From: a virus
Strand: one strand, 5' to 3'
Virus record (IMG/VR): IMGVR_UViG_3300047481_002797
Coordinates: 1-28,075 of that record
Length of the DNA stretch: 28,075 nucleotides
The notes beneath the pieces were generated by a model. That model ran no database searches. It was not told the origin of the DNA and saw only the letters and a list, made by a program, of their open reading frames with translations. This document shows positions 9,637 through 14,563 of this stretch, piece after piece. The stretch's first letter is position 1. Each line of letters opens with the position of its first letter. The translations under genes were made by a program, and so were the position numbers.

Positions 9637-10149
9637 ATGCAGTGGGTCGATCAGCTCAAAGAAGGCCTGCCTGACTATGCCAAAGATACTCGCTTGAACA
9701 TCGATGCGGTGGTCAAGCGCAGTACCTTGGCCACAGAAGAAGCAGAAGCAGTGGCCTTGGCCGCTGTGTTCGCCACGGGCAATACCCGACTGTGGACCTG
9801 GATCCAGAGCCAGCTAGCCGATCAAAGGGAAGCCGAGGCTGCTATCACTGCCGCTAGTTTGATGGCCATGAACAATGTGTGGTATCCATATATCGAGATG
9901 GTGGATGATGCCAATCTCGCAGGTCTGCCTGCCCAGCTAAGGATGAACGCCATCGCCACGCACGGTGGTACTACCCGGGCCCGCTTCGAAGCCTATAGCC
10001 TGGCAGCATCAATCGTGGGCCGGTGCCATTTCTGTGTGAAGGCGCATTATGATACCTTGAAGACGGAAGGTTACTATGTGGAACAGCTGAGAGACATCGG
10101 TCGCATCGCGGCTGTCATGACCGCGGTAAGCCGTGTGATGGCTGCATAA
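9637..10149 (+). CDS. ahpD: AhpD-like alkylhydroperoxidase / carboxymuconolactone decarboxylase-fold protein
   Basis: A 170-residue all-helical protein with the AhpD redox motif CHFCVKAHYDTLKTEG (CxxC followed by H), located near residues 132-146. The conserved helix with MAMNNVWYPYIEM lies upstream, as in AhpD. In bacteria with AhpC-AhpD pairs, AhpD passes electrons from lipoylated proteins to AhpC. The 2-nt spacing from ahpC supports a joint function. Its stop codon is overlapped by the CATAAATA late motif that precedes tmRNA-1. Confidence 0.9.
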   Translation: MQWVDQLKEGLPDYAKDTRLNIDAVVKRSTLATEEAEAVALAAVFATGNTRLWTWIQSQLADQREAEAAITAASLMAMNNVWYPYIEMVDDANLAGLPAQLRMNAIATHGGTTRARFEAYSLAASIVGRCHFCVKAHYDTLKTEGYYVEQLRDIGRIAAVMTAVSRVMAA

Positions 10150-10152
10150 ATA
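10145..10152 (+). promoter_or_regulatory. Late promoter-like motif before tmRNA-1
   Basis: CATAAATA, one base from the T4-type late consensus, overlapping the ahpD stop. The predicted start near 10158 agrees with the probable 5' side of the tmRNA acceptor piece. Confidence 0.45.
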
Positions 10153-10157
10153 ACAAG

Positions 10158-10231
10158 GCAGTAAAACATTGTTGTATGAAGCGAGTGGAACAACGGGCAA
10201 GACAGGGGTTCGATTCCCCTCTGGTCCACCA
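10158..10231 (+). ncRNA. ssrA: tmRNA-1 acceptor piece (permuted two-piece tmRNA)
   Basis: The 3' (acceptor) half of a circularly permuted tmRNA, encoded before the coding half. It contains a T arm (AGGGG-TTCGATT-CCCCT), the acceptor strand CTGGTCC, discriminator A and encoded CCA ending at 10231. CTGGTCC pairs over all seven positions (one G-U) with GGGCCAG at 10378-10384. TGTTGT (10170-10175) pairs with ACAACA (10420-10425) of the coding piece, a P2-like helix joining the two pieces. There is no D or anticodon arm, so this is not a tRNA. The 5' boundary is estimated. Permuted two-piece tmRNA is known from alpha-proteobacteria, some cyanobacteria and some beta-proteobacteria. Confidence 0.88.
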
Positions 10232-10245
10232 TAAGGAGACTGACA

Positions 10246-10365
10246 ATGCTAGAAACTCTATTTTGGTTGGCGATAGGTGCTTTCATAGGTTGGAATTTCC
10301 CCCAACCCGAATTCGCTAAAAGTATCCAGGCTCGAGTGATAGATATGTTTAGTAAAAAATCTTAG
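10246..10365 (+). CDS. Small membrane-anchored protein encoded inside the tmRNA-1 intervening segment
   Basis: A 39-residue frame with a strong ribosome site (AAGGAG, 8 nt upstream) immediately after the CCA of the acceptor piece; it stops 12 nt before the coding piece. The N-terminal half is hydrophobic (LFWLAIGAFIGWNF), followed by an amphipathic basic helix (FAKSIQARVIDMFSKKS). This is like the very small single-pass membrane proteins found in many T4-like phages. In known permuted tmRNA genes the intervening segment is short and is cut out during maturation; here it is long enough to carry a gene. Function is unknown. Confidence 0.75.
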   Translation: MLETLFWLAIGAFIGWNFPQPEFAKSIQARVIDMFSKKS

Positions 10366-10377
10366 TCTCTTTATGAT

Positions 10378-10533
10378 GGGCCAGCCATGGTATCGATTGA
10401 CGGCACAGTACACTAGTGGACAACAGGTCAGGCGAAGGACCTAATCCTAGCAAAACCACAAACGCCAACGACAGCGTTTACGCACTGGCCGCTTGAGCCT
10501 GCTGAGGGTGGAAGCCCAAGAAACAGAACTTCC
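10378..10533 (+). ncRNA. ssrA: tmRNA-1 coding piece, tag ANDSVYALAA
   Basis: It begins GGGCCAGCCATGGTATCGA, the 5' acceptor strand and D-loop-like part. The P2 strand ACAACA (10420-10425) and a PK1-like hairpin AGGTC/GACCT around AGGCGAAG follow. The tag frame is GCC AAC GAC AGC GTT TAC GCA CTG GCC GCT TGA (10464-10496), giving ANDSVYALAA. The ALAA end is the standard ClpXP degradation signal, and the AND start binds SspB in proteobacteria. A GGAAG/CTTCC hairpin and a terminator follow. The 3' end of the mature piece is set just before the terminator and is approximate. Confidence 0.92.
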
Positions 10534-10562
10534 AAAAACCCTGCTTCTGGCAGGGTTTTTCT
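10534..10562 (+). terminator. Rho-independent terminator after tmRNA-1
   Basis: Stem CCCTGC (10539-10544) / GCAGGG (10550-10555) around TTCTG, with an upstream A run and downstream T run. Confidence 0.88.
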
Positions 10563-10569
10563 TGATTGA

Positions 10570-10600
10570 GGTTGACCAGTATAAATAAAACCAGTACAAT
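10570..10600 (+). promoter_or_regulatory. Overlapping sigma70-type and late promoters
   Basis: GGTTGACCA (10570-10578), with TTGACC as the -35 box, a 17-nt spacer and TACAAT (10595-10600) form a sigma70-type promoter. A perfect T4-type late box TATAAATA lies at 10580-10587 inside its spacer. The two would be used at different stages and exclude each other in space. Confidence 0.65.
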
Positions 10601-10607
10601 AGCGACT

Positions 10608-10706
10608 ATGATGAACTCTTATCAATACTATCTTGAAACAACGACCACAGGCCAGACATGGCTGTGCGAGCGTCTATGCCTGGATATTGGCGGAGGGTCT
10701 GAGTAG
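10608..10706 (+). CDS. Possible 32-residue peptide
   Basis: A short frame opening MMNSYQYYLETTTTGQTW and ending at 10706, just after the double promoter. No good ribosome site is visible, and it may simply be part of a leader. A terminator follows at 10734. Confidence 0.35.
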   Translation: MMNSYQYYLETTTTGQTWLCERLCLDIGGGSE

Positions 10707-10733
10707 CGATTGCGGCAGTTTCAATCTCGACAG

Positions 10734-10761
10734 ACCCTGGACTCGACACCCAGGGTTTTTT
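10734..10761 (+). terminator. Rho-independent terminator
   Basis: ACCCTGG (10734-10740) pairs with CCAGGGT (10750-10756) around ACTCGACAC, followed by a T run. Confidence 0.85.
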
Positions 10762-10778
10762 ATTTTATAAGGGATACA

Positions 10779-10952
10779 ATGACGAAAGAATGTGAATTTG
10801 GATGTGAGTGTGACACAGTCACAGAGTTTGGGCCTTTTGATACAGTGCTGGATCCACCGGATCTCGAGCGCCTGATCCGAGAAAAGATGGCCAGGGCCCG
10901 ACGATTGGTCGAACTCCGAGACAAGATAGGTGGTCAGTTCGAGACGGACTGA
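10779..10952 (+). CDS. Small acidic protein with helical C-terminus
   Basis: A 57-residue frame with ATG at 10779 and a weak AAGGG site upstream. The N-terminus is Cys- and Glu-rich (MTKECEFGCECDTVTEFG, three Cys in eight residues), possibly a metal-binding knuckle. The rest is a charged helix (LERLIREKMARARRLVELRD) suited to a coiled coil or nucleic acid contact. Codon pattern and composition look genuine. No family is recognised. Confidence 0.6.
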   Translation: MTKECEFGCECDTVTEFGPFDTVLDPPDLERLIREKMARARRLVELRDKIGGQFETD

Positions 10953-10956
10953 CACA

Positions 10957-11220
10957 CCCAGCGCCAGACACGCAACGAGGGCTAGATGCGGCGCTATACA
11001 AAAAGCACTAACGGGCGGACAGCGAACATGGAAGATCGGCGATCCCGATCCGGTAAGACCGCTGGGCAGGACACGATCCTGTCATATGGTGGCCACATCA
11101 GTGGCACCATATTTGAACACATTACTCTCTGAACAACGAGCATTCACGGAGAGGACACGATAACGCTCGACACAATCGAGGCTGCACGGTCGCCGACTCA
11201 GTAGTGTGTTCAAATATGGT
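10957..11220 (+). ncRNA. Highly structured RNA region upstream of tRNA cluster
   Basis: No protein gene is evident. Helices visible by eye are: CCCAGCG (10957-10963) with CGCTGGG (11060-11066), AGCGCC with GGCGCT inside it, CAGGA/TCCTG (about 11066-11080), ATGGTG-CCAC/GTGG-CACCAT (about 11086-11110), a perfect 16-bp long-range pair (11106-11121 with 11205-11220), and inside the latter CTCTC/GAGAG and CTCGA/TCGAG hairpins. Some helices exclude each other (11106-11110 is used twice), which suggests alternative folds. Ornate phage RNAs beside tRNAs, such as GOLLD, are known; I cannot confirm membership by eye. Confidence 0.5.
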
Positions 11221-11306
11221 TCCTGTTCCCCGCGATGGTCTGTAAAACCGTTGCCTTCAATATGCGGGGTGGCGGCAGTTAGGTTCGATTCCCTGATCAT
11301 CCACCA
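11221..11306 (+). tRNA. tRNA-like element, possible tRNA-Tyr(GTA), atypical
   Basis: A perfect anticodon-type arm ATGGT-CTGTAAA-ACCGT (anticodon GTA), a long variable region as in tRNA-Tyr, a T-loop TTCGATT and a terminal CCACCA ending at 11306. However, the T stem pairs properly only if one extra C is ignored, and no 5' strand matching the acceptor ATCATCC, nor a proper D arm, is found just upstream. It may be a degenerate tRNA, a tRNA interrupted by the structured region, or the tRNA-like end of that RNA. The 5' limit is arbitrary. Confidence 0.35.
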
Positions 11307-11313
11307 GTTTCAT

Positions 11314-11391
11314 GCACCGTTCGTCTAGCTGGTCAAGGACATCTCCCTTTCACGGAGAAGATCAGGGGTTCGAATCCCCTACGGTGTACCA
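11314..11391 (+). tRNA. tRNA-Glu(TTC)
   Basis: Acceptor GCACCGT/ACGGTGT, anticodon arm TCTCC-CTTTCAC-GGAGA, T arm GGGG-TTCGAAT-CCCC, encoded CCA. Regular class I cloverleaf. Confidence 0.95.
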
Positions 11392-11397
11392 GTTCTA

Positions 11398-11472
11398 GGT
11401 GCCAAAGTGTTCATGGACGCACACGAGCCTGTCACGCTGGAAGAAGGGGATCGTTACCCCTTGGCACCGCCA
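11398..11472 (+). tRNA. tRNA-Asp(GTC)
   Basis: Acceptor GGTGCCA/TGGCACC, discriminator G as expected for Asp, encoded CCA. The anticodon arm CGAGC-CTGTCAC-GCTGG has one mismatch. The T loop is ATCGTTA, so the usual T54 is A. Confidence 0.85.
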
Positions 11473-11477
11473 TCTAT

Positions 11478-11568
11478 GCTCCGGCAGCTCTCGGTAGAGC
11501 AGGCCGTCTTATAAGCGGTTTGGGTAGATAACCCCCAGGTCCAGGTTCGACTCCTGGCCGGAGCACCA
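11478..11568 (+). tRNA. tRNA with TAT anticodon (Ile, AUA) and a long variable arm
   Basis: Perfect acceptor GCTCCGG/CCGGAGC with ACCA, T arm CCAGG-TTCGACT-CCTGG and anticodon arm GCCGT-CTTATAA-GCGGT. The anticodon reads TAT (codon AUA, Ile). The variable region is about 21 nt with a TTGGG/CCCCA-type stem, a class II feature normally limited to Leu, Ser and Tyr. The identity is therefore uncertain. Confidence 0.8.
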
Positions 11569-11575
11569 AGTTCTT

Positions 11576-11651
11576 TCTCCGCTAGTTCATGTTGGCAGAA
11601 TGTCGGTCTCCAAAACCGAAGAGGGCGGATCGTCACCGTCGCGGAGAGCCA
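11576..11651 (+). tRNA. tRNA-Trp(CCA)
   Basis: Acceptor TCTCCGC/GCGGAGA, discriminator G, encoded CCA; anticodon arm TCGGT-CTCCAAA-ACCGA. Confidence 0.92.
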
Positions 11652-11671
11652 ATAATATAAGTGAAGTTCTT

Positions 11672-11756
11672 GCTGGAGTCCCATAGCGGCAATTGGACTT
11701 GCCTTGTAAGCAAGCGGGTAAAACCTCCGTGAGTTCGAGTCTCACCTCCAGCACCA
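11672..11756 (+). tRNA. tRNA-Thr(TGT) with an enlarged variable region
   Basis: Perfect acceptor GCTGGAG/CTCCAGC with ACCA, anticodon arm CTTGC-CTTGTAA-GCAAG (TGT, codon ACA), T arm GTGAG-TTCGAGT-CTCAC. The variable region is about 14 nt and the D arm is TCC/GGA-based, both class II-like and unusual for Thr. Confidence 0.82.
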
Positions 11757-11779
11757 TTTTTATTGTTTCGCGCCACTAT

Positions 11780-11787
11780 CATAAATA
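11780..11787 (+). promoter_or_regulatory. Late promoter-like motif before HNH gene
   Basis: CATAAATA followed by an A-rich stretch and AAGGAG before the HNH start codon. Confidence 0.45.
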
Positions 11788-11802
11788 AAATAAAAGGAGT
11801 TA

Positions 11803-12420
11803 GTGGTGCAAAACTATTCAAAGGCAATAGCCGTTAAATTAGGTGCAGAAAAAAGTAAAATTACTTCTGCTCAAAAACTTCAAGAAAGAATTAAGAAATA
11901 TCTAGAAAATCCGTGTATGTGCAAAAATTGCCAGACGGTATTAGATTATAGTAAGCGTCATAAAATTTTTTGCACCAGTAGTTGTTCAGCAACACATAAT
12001 AATTTAAAAAGAGGTCGTAGAACTACTCCCAAAGAATGGTCCTGCGTAAATTGCGGAAAAGAATATTCGGTGTATAACTGGAAAATTGGAAAATATTGTA
12101 ACATTCAGTGCCAACAAGATTACCAATATAAAGAAAGAATAAAAAAATGGTTAGAGGAAGGTATTTCTTGGAATCTACAAATTCCGGCATGGGCTAAAAA
12201 ACACCTTTCAGATACCAGAGGTTATGCCTGTGAAGTATGTGGCATATCCGATTGGAACAGTAAAACATTATCGCTTGAATGCGATCACATTGATGGACAT
12301 CACGCAAATAATCACCCATCAAACTTAAGGTTAATTTGTCCAAATTGTCATAGCCAAACAGAAACTTATAAGGCTAAAAACAAAGGCAAAGGAAGAGAAA
12401 AAAGAAGATCAGTTAATTAA
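11803..12420 (+). CDS. HNH homing endonuclease with zinc-binding Cys pairs
   Basis: A 205-residue protein starting at GTG (11803, or GTG 11806) behind AAGGAG. The C-terminal HNH domain reads CEVCGISDW, then LECDHIDGHHANNHPSNL and LRLICPNCHSQ, with two CxxC pairs around the catalytic DH and N. Two further Cys clusters upstream (CKNCQTVLDY and FCTSSC; CVNCGKEYSV and YCNIQC) are probably zinc fingers for DNA binding. The gene is AT-rich and sits between tRNA-Thr and the next tRNA, splitting the tRNA cluster. This is a common place for free-standing homing endonucleases of T4-like phages. Confidence 0.92.
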   Translation: MVQNYSKAIAVKLGAEKSKITSAQKLQERIKKYLENPCMCKNCQTVLDYSKRHKIFCTSSCSATHNNLKRGRRTTPKEWSCVNCGKEYSVYNWKIGKYCNIQCQQDYQYKERIKKWLEEGISWNLQIPAWAKKHLSDTRGYACEVCGISDWNSKTLSLECDHIDGHHANNHPSNLRLICPNCHSQTETYKAKNKGKGREKRRSVN

Positions 12421-12428
12421 AAATTACA

Positions 12429-12502
12429 TGCGGGATATTGAAATGGTATCATGGAGGTCTCATAAGCCTCCGTTCCTGGTTCGACTCCGGGTCCCGCTAC
12501 CA
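12429..12502 (+). tRNA. tRNA with CAT anticodon (Met or Ile2)
   Basis: Acceptor TGCGGGA/TCCCGCT pairs at six of seven positions; the 1-72 pair is a T-T mismatch, a feature that recalls initiator tRNAs, although the anticodon stem GAGGT-CTCATAA-GCCTC lacks the three initiator G-C pairs. Encoded CCA at 12500-12502. Confidence 0.87.
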
Positions 12503-12509
12503 AACACAT

Positions 12510-12586
12510 TGTCCAGTAGCTCAGTTGGTAGTAGCGACGGTCTGTTAAACCGTAGGTCGCTGGTTCGAGGCCAGCCTGGACAGCCA
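12510..12586 (+). tRNA. tRNA-Asn(GTT)
   Basis: Acceptor TGTCCAG/CTGGACA, discriminator G, CCA; anticodon arm ACGGT-CTGTTAA-ACCGT; D arm GCTCAGTTGGTAGTAGC. Confidence 0.94.
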
Positions 12587-12593
12587 ATATCAT

Positions 12594-12671
12594 AGTGAGG
12601 TGGCCGAGTGGTCCAAGGCAACTGCCTGCAAAGCAGCACAACCGTGGGTTCGAATCCCACCCTCACTTCCA
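12594..12671 (+). tRNA. tRNA-Cys(GCA)
   Basis: Acceptor AGTGAGG/CCTCACT, discriminator T as in Cys tRNAs, CCA; anticodon loop CTGCAAA on a CTGC/GCAG stem; T arm GTGGG-TTCGAAT-CCCAC. Confidence 0.88.
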
Positions 12672-12676
12672 CGATC

Positions 12677-12751
12677 GGGGATGTAGTGCTAATGGGAACA
12701 CACCTGTTTTGCAAGCAGGAATTGAGAGTTCGATTCTCTCCATCTCCACCA
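12677..12751 (+). tRNA. tRNA-Ala(TGC)
   Basis: Acceptor GGGGATG/CATCTCC with a G-T wobble at the third pair (not the G3-U70 position seen in a Watson-Crick frame for other tRNAs, but the Ala identity pair), ACCA end; anticodon arm CCTGT-TTTGCAA-GCAGG. Confidence 0.92.
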
Positions 12752-12756
12752 AGCTA

Positions 12757-12830
12757 GCGGCGGTAGTATAATGGTATTATGACAGCCTTCCAAGCTGATG
12801 ACAGGGGTTCGATTCCCTCTACCCGCTCCA
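12757..12830 (+). tRNA. tRNA-Gly(TCC) with a flawed acceptor stem
   Basis: Typical tRNA-Gly body (GTATAATGGTATTATG, anticodon arm CAGC-CTTCCAA-GCTG, T arm with TTCGATT) and TCCA end. The 5' acceptor strand GCGGCGG does not pair cleanly with TACCCGC: four pairs form, then mismatches, unless CG is bulged. Confidence 0.88.
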
Positions 12831-12834
12831 GATT

Positions 12835-12909
12835 CTGCCCGTCGTATAATGGACAATACACGAGTCTTCTAAACTTGGAATGGGAGTTCGATCCTCTCCG
12901 GGCGGGCCA
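12835..12909 (+). tRNA. tRNA-Arg(TCT)
   Basis: Acceptor CTGCCCG/CGGGCGG, discriminator G, CCA; anticodon arm CGAGT-CTTCTAA-ACTTG; T loop TTCGATC. It would read AGA, a codon often favoured by AT-richer phage genes. Confidence 0.9.
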
Positions 12910-12916
12910 AACACCG

Positions 12917-12945
12917 TTGACACATAGTTTTGAATATGTTAAACT
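12917..12945 (+). promoter_or_regulatory. Sigma70-type promoter for the rpoZ-like gene
   Basis: TTGACA (12917-12922), a 17-nt spacer and TAAACT (12940-12945), 27 nt before the start codon. Confidence 0.75.
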
Positions 12946-12972
12946 TTATGATACACACCAAAGGAGCAAGCA

Positions 12973-13209
12973 ATGGCACGGATATCCAGCGAAATAGCCG
13001 CTCAAAAAGTCGGCAGATATGATCTCATCCTCATCGGTGCTCGTAGAGCGCGTGAACTCAATCGCGGCTGGCGCTCCACAGTGACAGGAGACAACGGCAT
13101 AGTGGTCACTGCCATAAGGGAGATCGAAGCCGGCCACATCGGTAGAGACTATCTCTTGAGGCCGCCAAATCTGGATCGCAGAGAGCGGCCGCCTGAATCG
13201 GATCGATGA
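12973..13209 (+). CDS. rpoZ: RNA polymerase omega subunit-like protein
   Basis: A 78-residue protein with AAGGAG before the ATG. MARISSEIAAQKVGRYDLIL, then ARRARELNRGW and VVTAIREIEAGHIG, match the order of bacterial omega: an N-terminal helix, the conserved RFDLVLIAARRARQL-type helix and the VTALREI helix. Omega holds the beta' subunit and forms part of the ppGpp site 1 in proteobacteria. The C-terminal tail (DRRERPPESDR) is charged and unlike a typical host tail. It has its own sigma70-type promoter, so it is probably made early or in mid infection. It could replace host omega in the polymerase; this is inference. Confidence 0.82.
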   Translation: MARISSEIAAQKVGRYDLILIGARRARELNRGWRSTVTGDNGIVVTAIREIEAGHIGRDYLLRPPNLDRRERPPESDR

Positions 13210-13396
13210 TCCACGGTCAAGCCTGTGAGAGAAAGTGGACTAGCCATCCGTCCCAACTGTGAGGGAAGCACTCCCACCCCGGGCCTCTGTAGCCGCGATA
13301 GGCCGCGCTCCTTGGCATGGAGATGAACACGCATCAGGGGATCGCGAGGCTGGGTTGGTAGCCCAGCAAAGGCCGGTTCAGCCGGCATCGTGGATC
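13208..13396 (+). ncRNA. Structured non-coding region closed by an 8-bp stem
   Basis: GATCCACG (13208-13215) pairs with CGTGGATC (13389-13396), closing a 189-nt region just after the rpoZ-like stop. Inside are strong hairpins: GCTGGG/CCCAGC (about 13349-13367), GCCGG/CCGGC (about 13371-13386), and GC-rich pairs around CCCGGGCCTC and GGCCGCG. No protein frame with phage-like codon pattern is seen on either strand. It could be a 3' UTR structure, an independent RNA or a processing platform. The rest of the gene-free stretch up to 13491 shows nothing I can name. Confidence 0.5.
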
Positions 13397-13491
13397 TTAA
13401 ACATATCACAGTAGGCTTGACCATGGGTCAACGGTGATGCCGTAACGCGCCTTGTAAGCCAGCCTCTCACCGCCATGACATATATACAGAA

Positions 13492-13564
13492 CATGGATCA
13501 ACAGCGATGTAAGGGCCTGCAACGCCCGCAGGTGTGTTAGAAACACCGACCTCTCGCTGCCATG
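13492..13564 (+). repeat. 73-nt structured element, copy 1
   Basis: Identical over all 73 nt to the element at 15681-15753, with identity ending exactly at the inverted ends CATGG and CCATG. Internal helices: CAGCGA/TCGCTG directly inside the terminal stem, GGGC/GCCC whose loop CTGC can pair with the following GCAG (a compact pseudoknot), and GGTGT-GTTAGAA-ACACC, which looks like an anticodon arm. There is no T arm, so it is not a tRNA. Likely a small RNA or a miniature mobile element. Confidence 0.85.
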
Positions 13565-13592
13565 TTCATCTATCGGCGCTGGAAAAACTGCG

Positions 13593-13600
13593 TATAAATA
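13593..13600 (+). promoter_or_regulatory. T4-type late promoter motif before 2OG oxygenase gene
   Basis: A perfect TATAAATA ending 8 nt before the ATG at 13609, so the transcript would have almost no leader. Confidence 0.6.
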
Positions 13601-13608
13601 TTTGCCAC

Positions 13609-14340
13609 ATGACAAAAACCTTTAGAGATTTTGACACTCGCTCACAATTTATCGAGTATCTGGGCCTGTATCCAAAGCGTCCTGCTGATTACAAAGATTT
13701 CGTGAAGATACACACCATTCCGGTTGAACACTTTCAATCTGAACTGCAGGACATTTTGGCCAATATCAACGTGGTGGAAAAAACCTGGAACGATCAAAGC
13801 ATCAACGCGATAGAGCGATCAGTGGCCAAGAAGGGTCAGCGGCAGTTAGACATCATGCAGGCACAGCGCCGTGAAAAATTGCAGGCAGGGTATGCACCAG
13901 ATCAACCCATGTACAGGATCAAGAACTGCGGTGCTGACAGTGTGTTCTCCGCTTTGGCGCAGCATCTAGGTCTTGATCATGGTCTGGCAAGATATCATGT
14001 GCAGTTTCCGGGCGAAGTCACGGCGTGGCACACCGATATTTTCAGCCCCAGTCATGAATTTCTAGCCGATGATGCAGATCCCATGGATGATGCATCTGTG
14101 GGAAAGGACAACAACATAAGGCGAGTGCTGATAGCCTTGCAACCCTGGCAACAGGGACACATGATGCAGTTTGGAAGAACTTTCTGGTTTGACTGGCGTG
14201 CTGGAGATGTGATCAGTTGGGATTATGGTGTGCCTCATGGCAGCGCCAACATGGGTTATCAACCCAGGATCTCGGTCAGTATCACAGGCAAGATTACCGA
14301 TCGATTTATCGCACTCAATCATGACGCAAGAAAAATTTGA
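13609..14340 (+). CDS. 2OG-Fe(II) oxygenase / aspartyl-asparaginyl hydroxylase-like protein
   Basis: A 243-residue protein. The start at 13609 is chosen because the late promoter and the 73-nt repeat lie before it, although the frame is open earlier. The jelly-roll core shows WHTDIFSP (HxD iron ligands, about residue 140), then RRVLIALQPWQQGHMMQFG, WRAGDVISWDYGVPHGSANMG (distal His, about residue 208) and RISVSITG (2-oxoglutarate-binding Arg). This is the pattern of small Fe(II)/2-oxoglutarate hydroxylases in T4-like phages. Substrates of such phage enzymes are mostly unknown. It overlaps the next small gene by 20 nt and belongs to the cassette between the 73-nt repeats. Confidence 0.8.
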   Translation: MTKTFRDFDTRSQFIEYLGLYPKRPADYKDFVKIHTIPVEHFQSELQDILANINVVEKTWNDQSINAIERSVAKKGQRQLDIMQAQRREKLQAGYAPDQPMYRIKNCGADSVFSALAQHLGLDHGLARYHVQFPGEVTAWHTDIFSPSHEFLADDADPMDDASVGKDNNIRRVLIALQPWQQGHMMQFGRTFWFDWRAGDVISWDYGVPHGSANMGYQPRISVSITGKITDRFIALNHDARKI

Positions 14341-14563
14341 CAACATCGAAAGGTTGTGGGCGGTCAAAGTCATCGTAGAAGCGGCCAACAACAAGTGTCA
14401 AGAGTTATGCGCTGACACAGCATCTGTACCAGCACAGCCTGTGTTGGATATCATGCACTTGGTGGCCGATGCCACAGCCAAGGCAGCTCACATGAGATGG
14501 ACCAATGCCGACGGTCTGTATCATGCAGTAGAAATCTATGTGCAGGCCATCAAAAACATATGA
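14321..14563 (+). CDS. Small helical protein, unknown function
   Basis: An 80-residue, mostly helical protein (MTQEKFDNIERLWAVKVIVE near the start, VLDIMHLVADATAKAA in the middle). The start at 14321 lies within the end of the oxygenase gene; the stop overlaps the ATG of the PP-loop gene (ATGA), so the three genes are translationally coupled. It may be an adaptor between the oxygenase and the PP-loop enzyme. No family is recognised. Confidence 0.72.
   Translation: MTQEKFDNIERLWAVKVIVEAANNKCQELCADTASVPAQPVLDIMHLVADATAKAAHMRWTNADGLYHAVEIYVQAIKNI

Noticed and set aside
13149-13424. Minus-strand frame of 91 residues across the structured region
   Set aside because: No ribosome site, overlaps the omega-like gene, and composition follows the GC-rich hairpins rather than codon use.
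13492-13564. The 73-nt element as a tRNA-Leu(TAG)
   Set aside because: The GTTAGAA loop on a 5-bp stem looks like an anticodon arm, but there is no T arm, no TTCGA loop and no CCA end.
13492-13564. The 73-nt element as a hammerhead ribozyme
   Set aside because: The CTGATGA and GAAA core boxes are not present in the needed arrangement.
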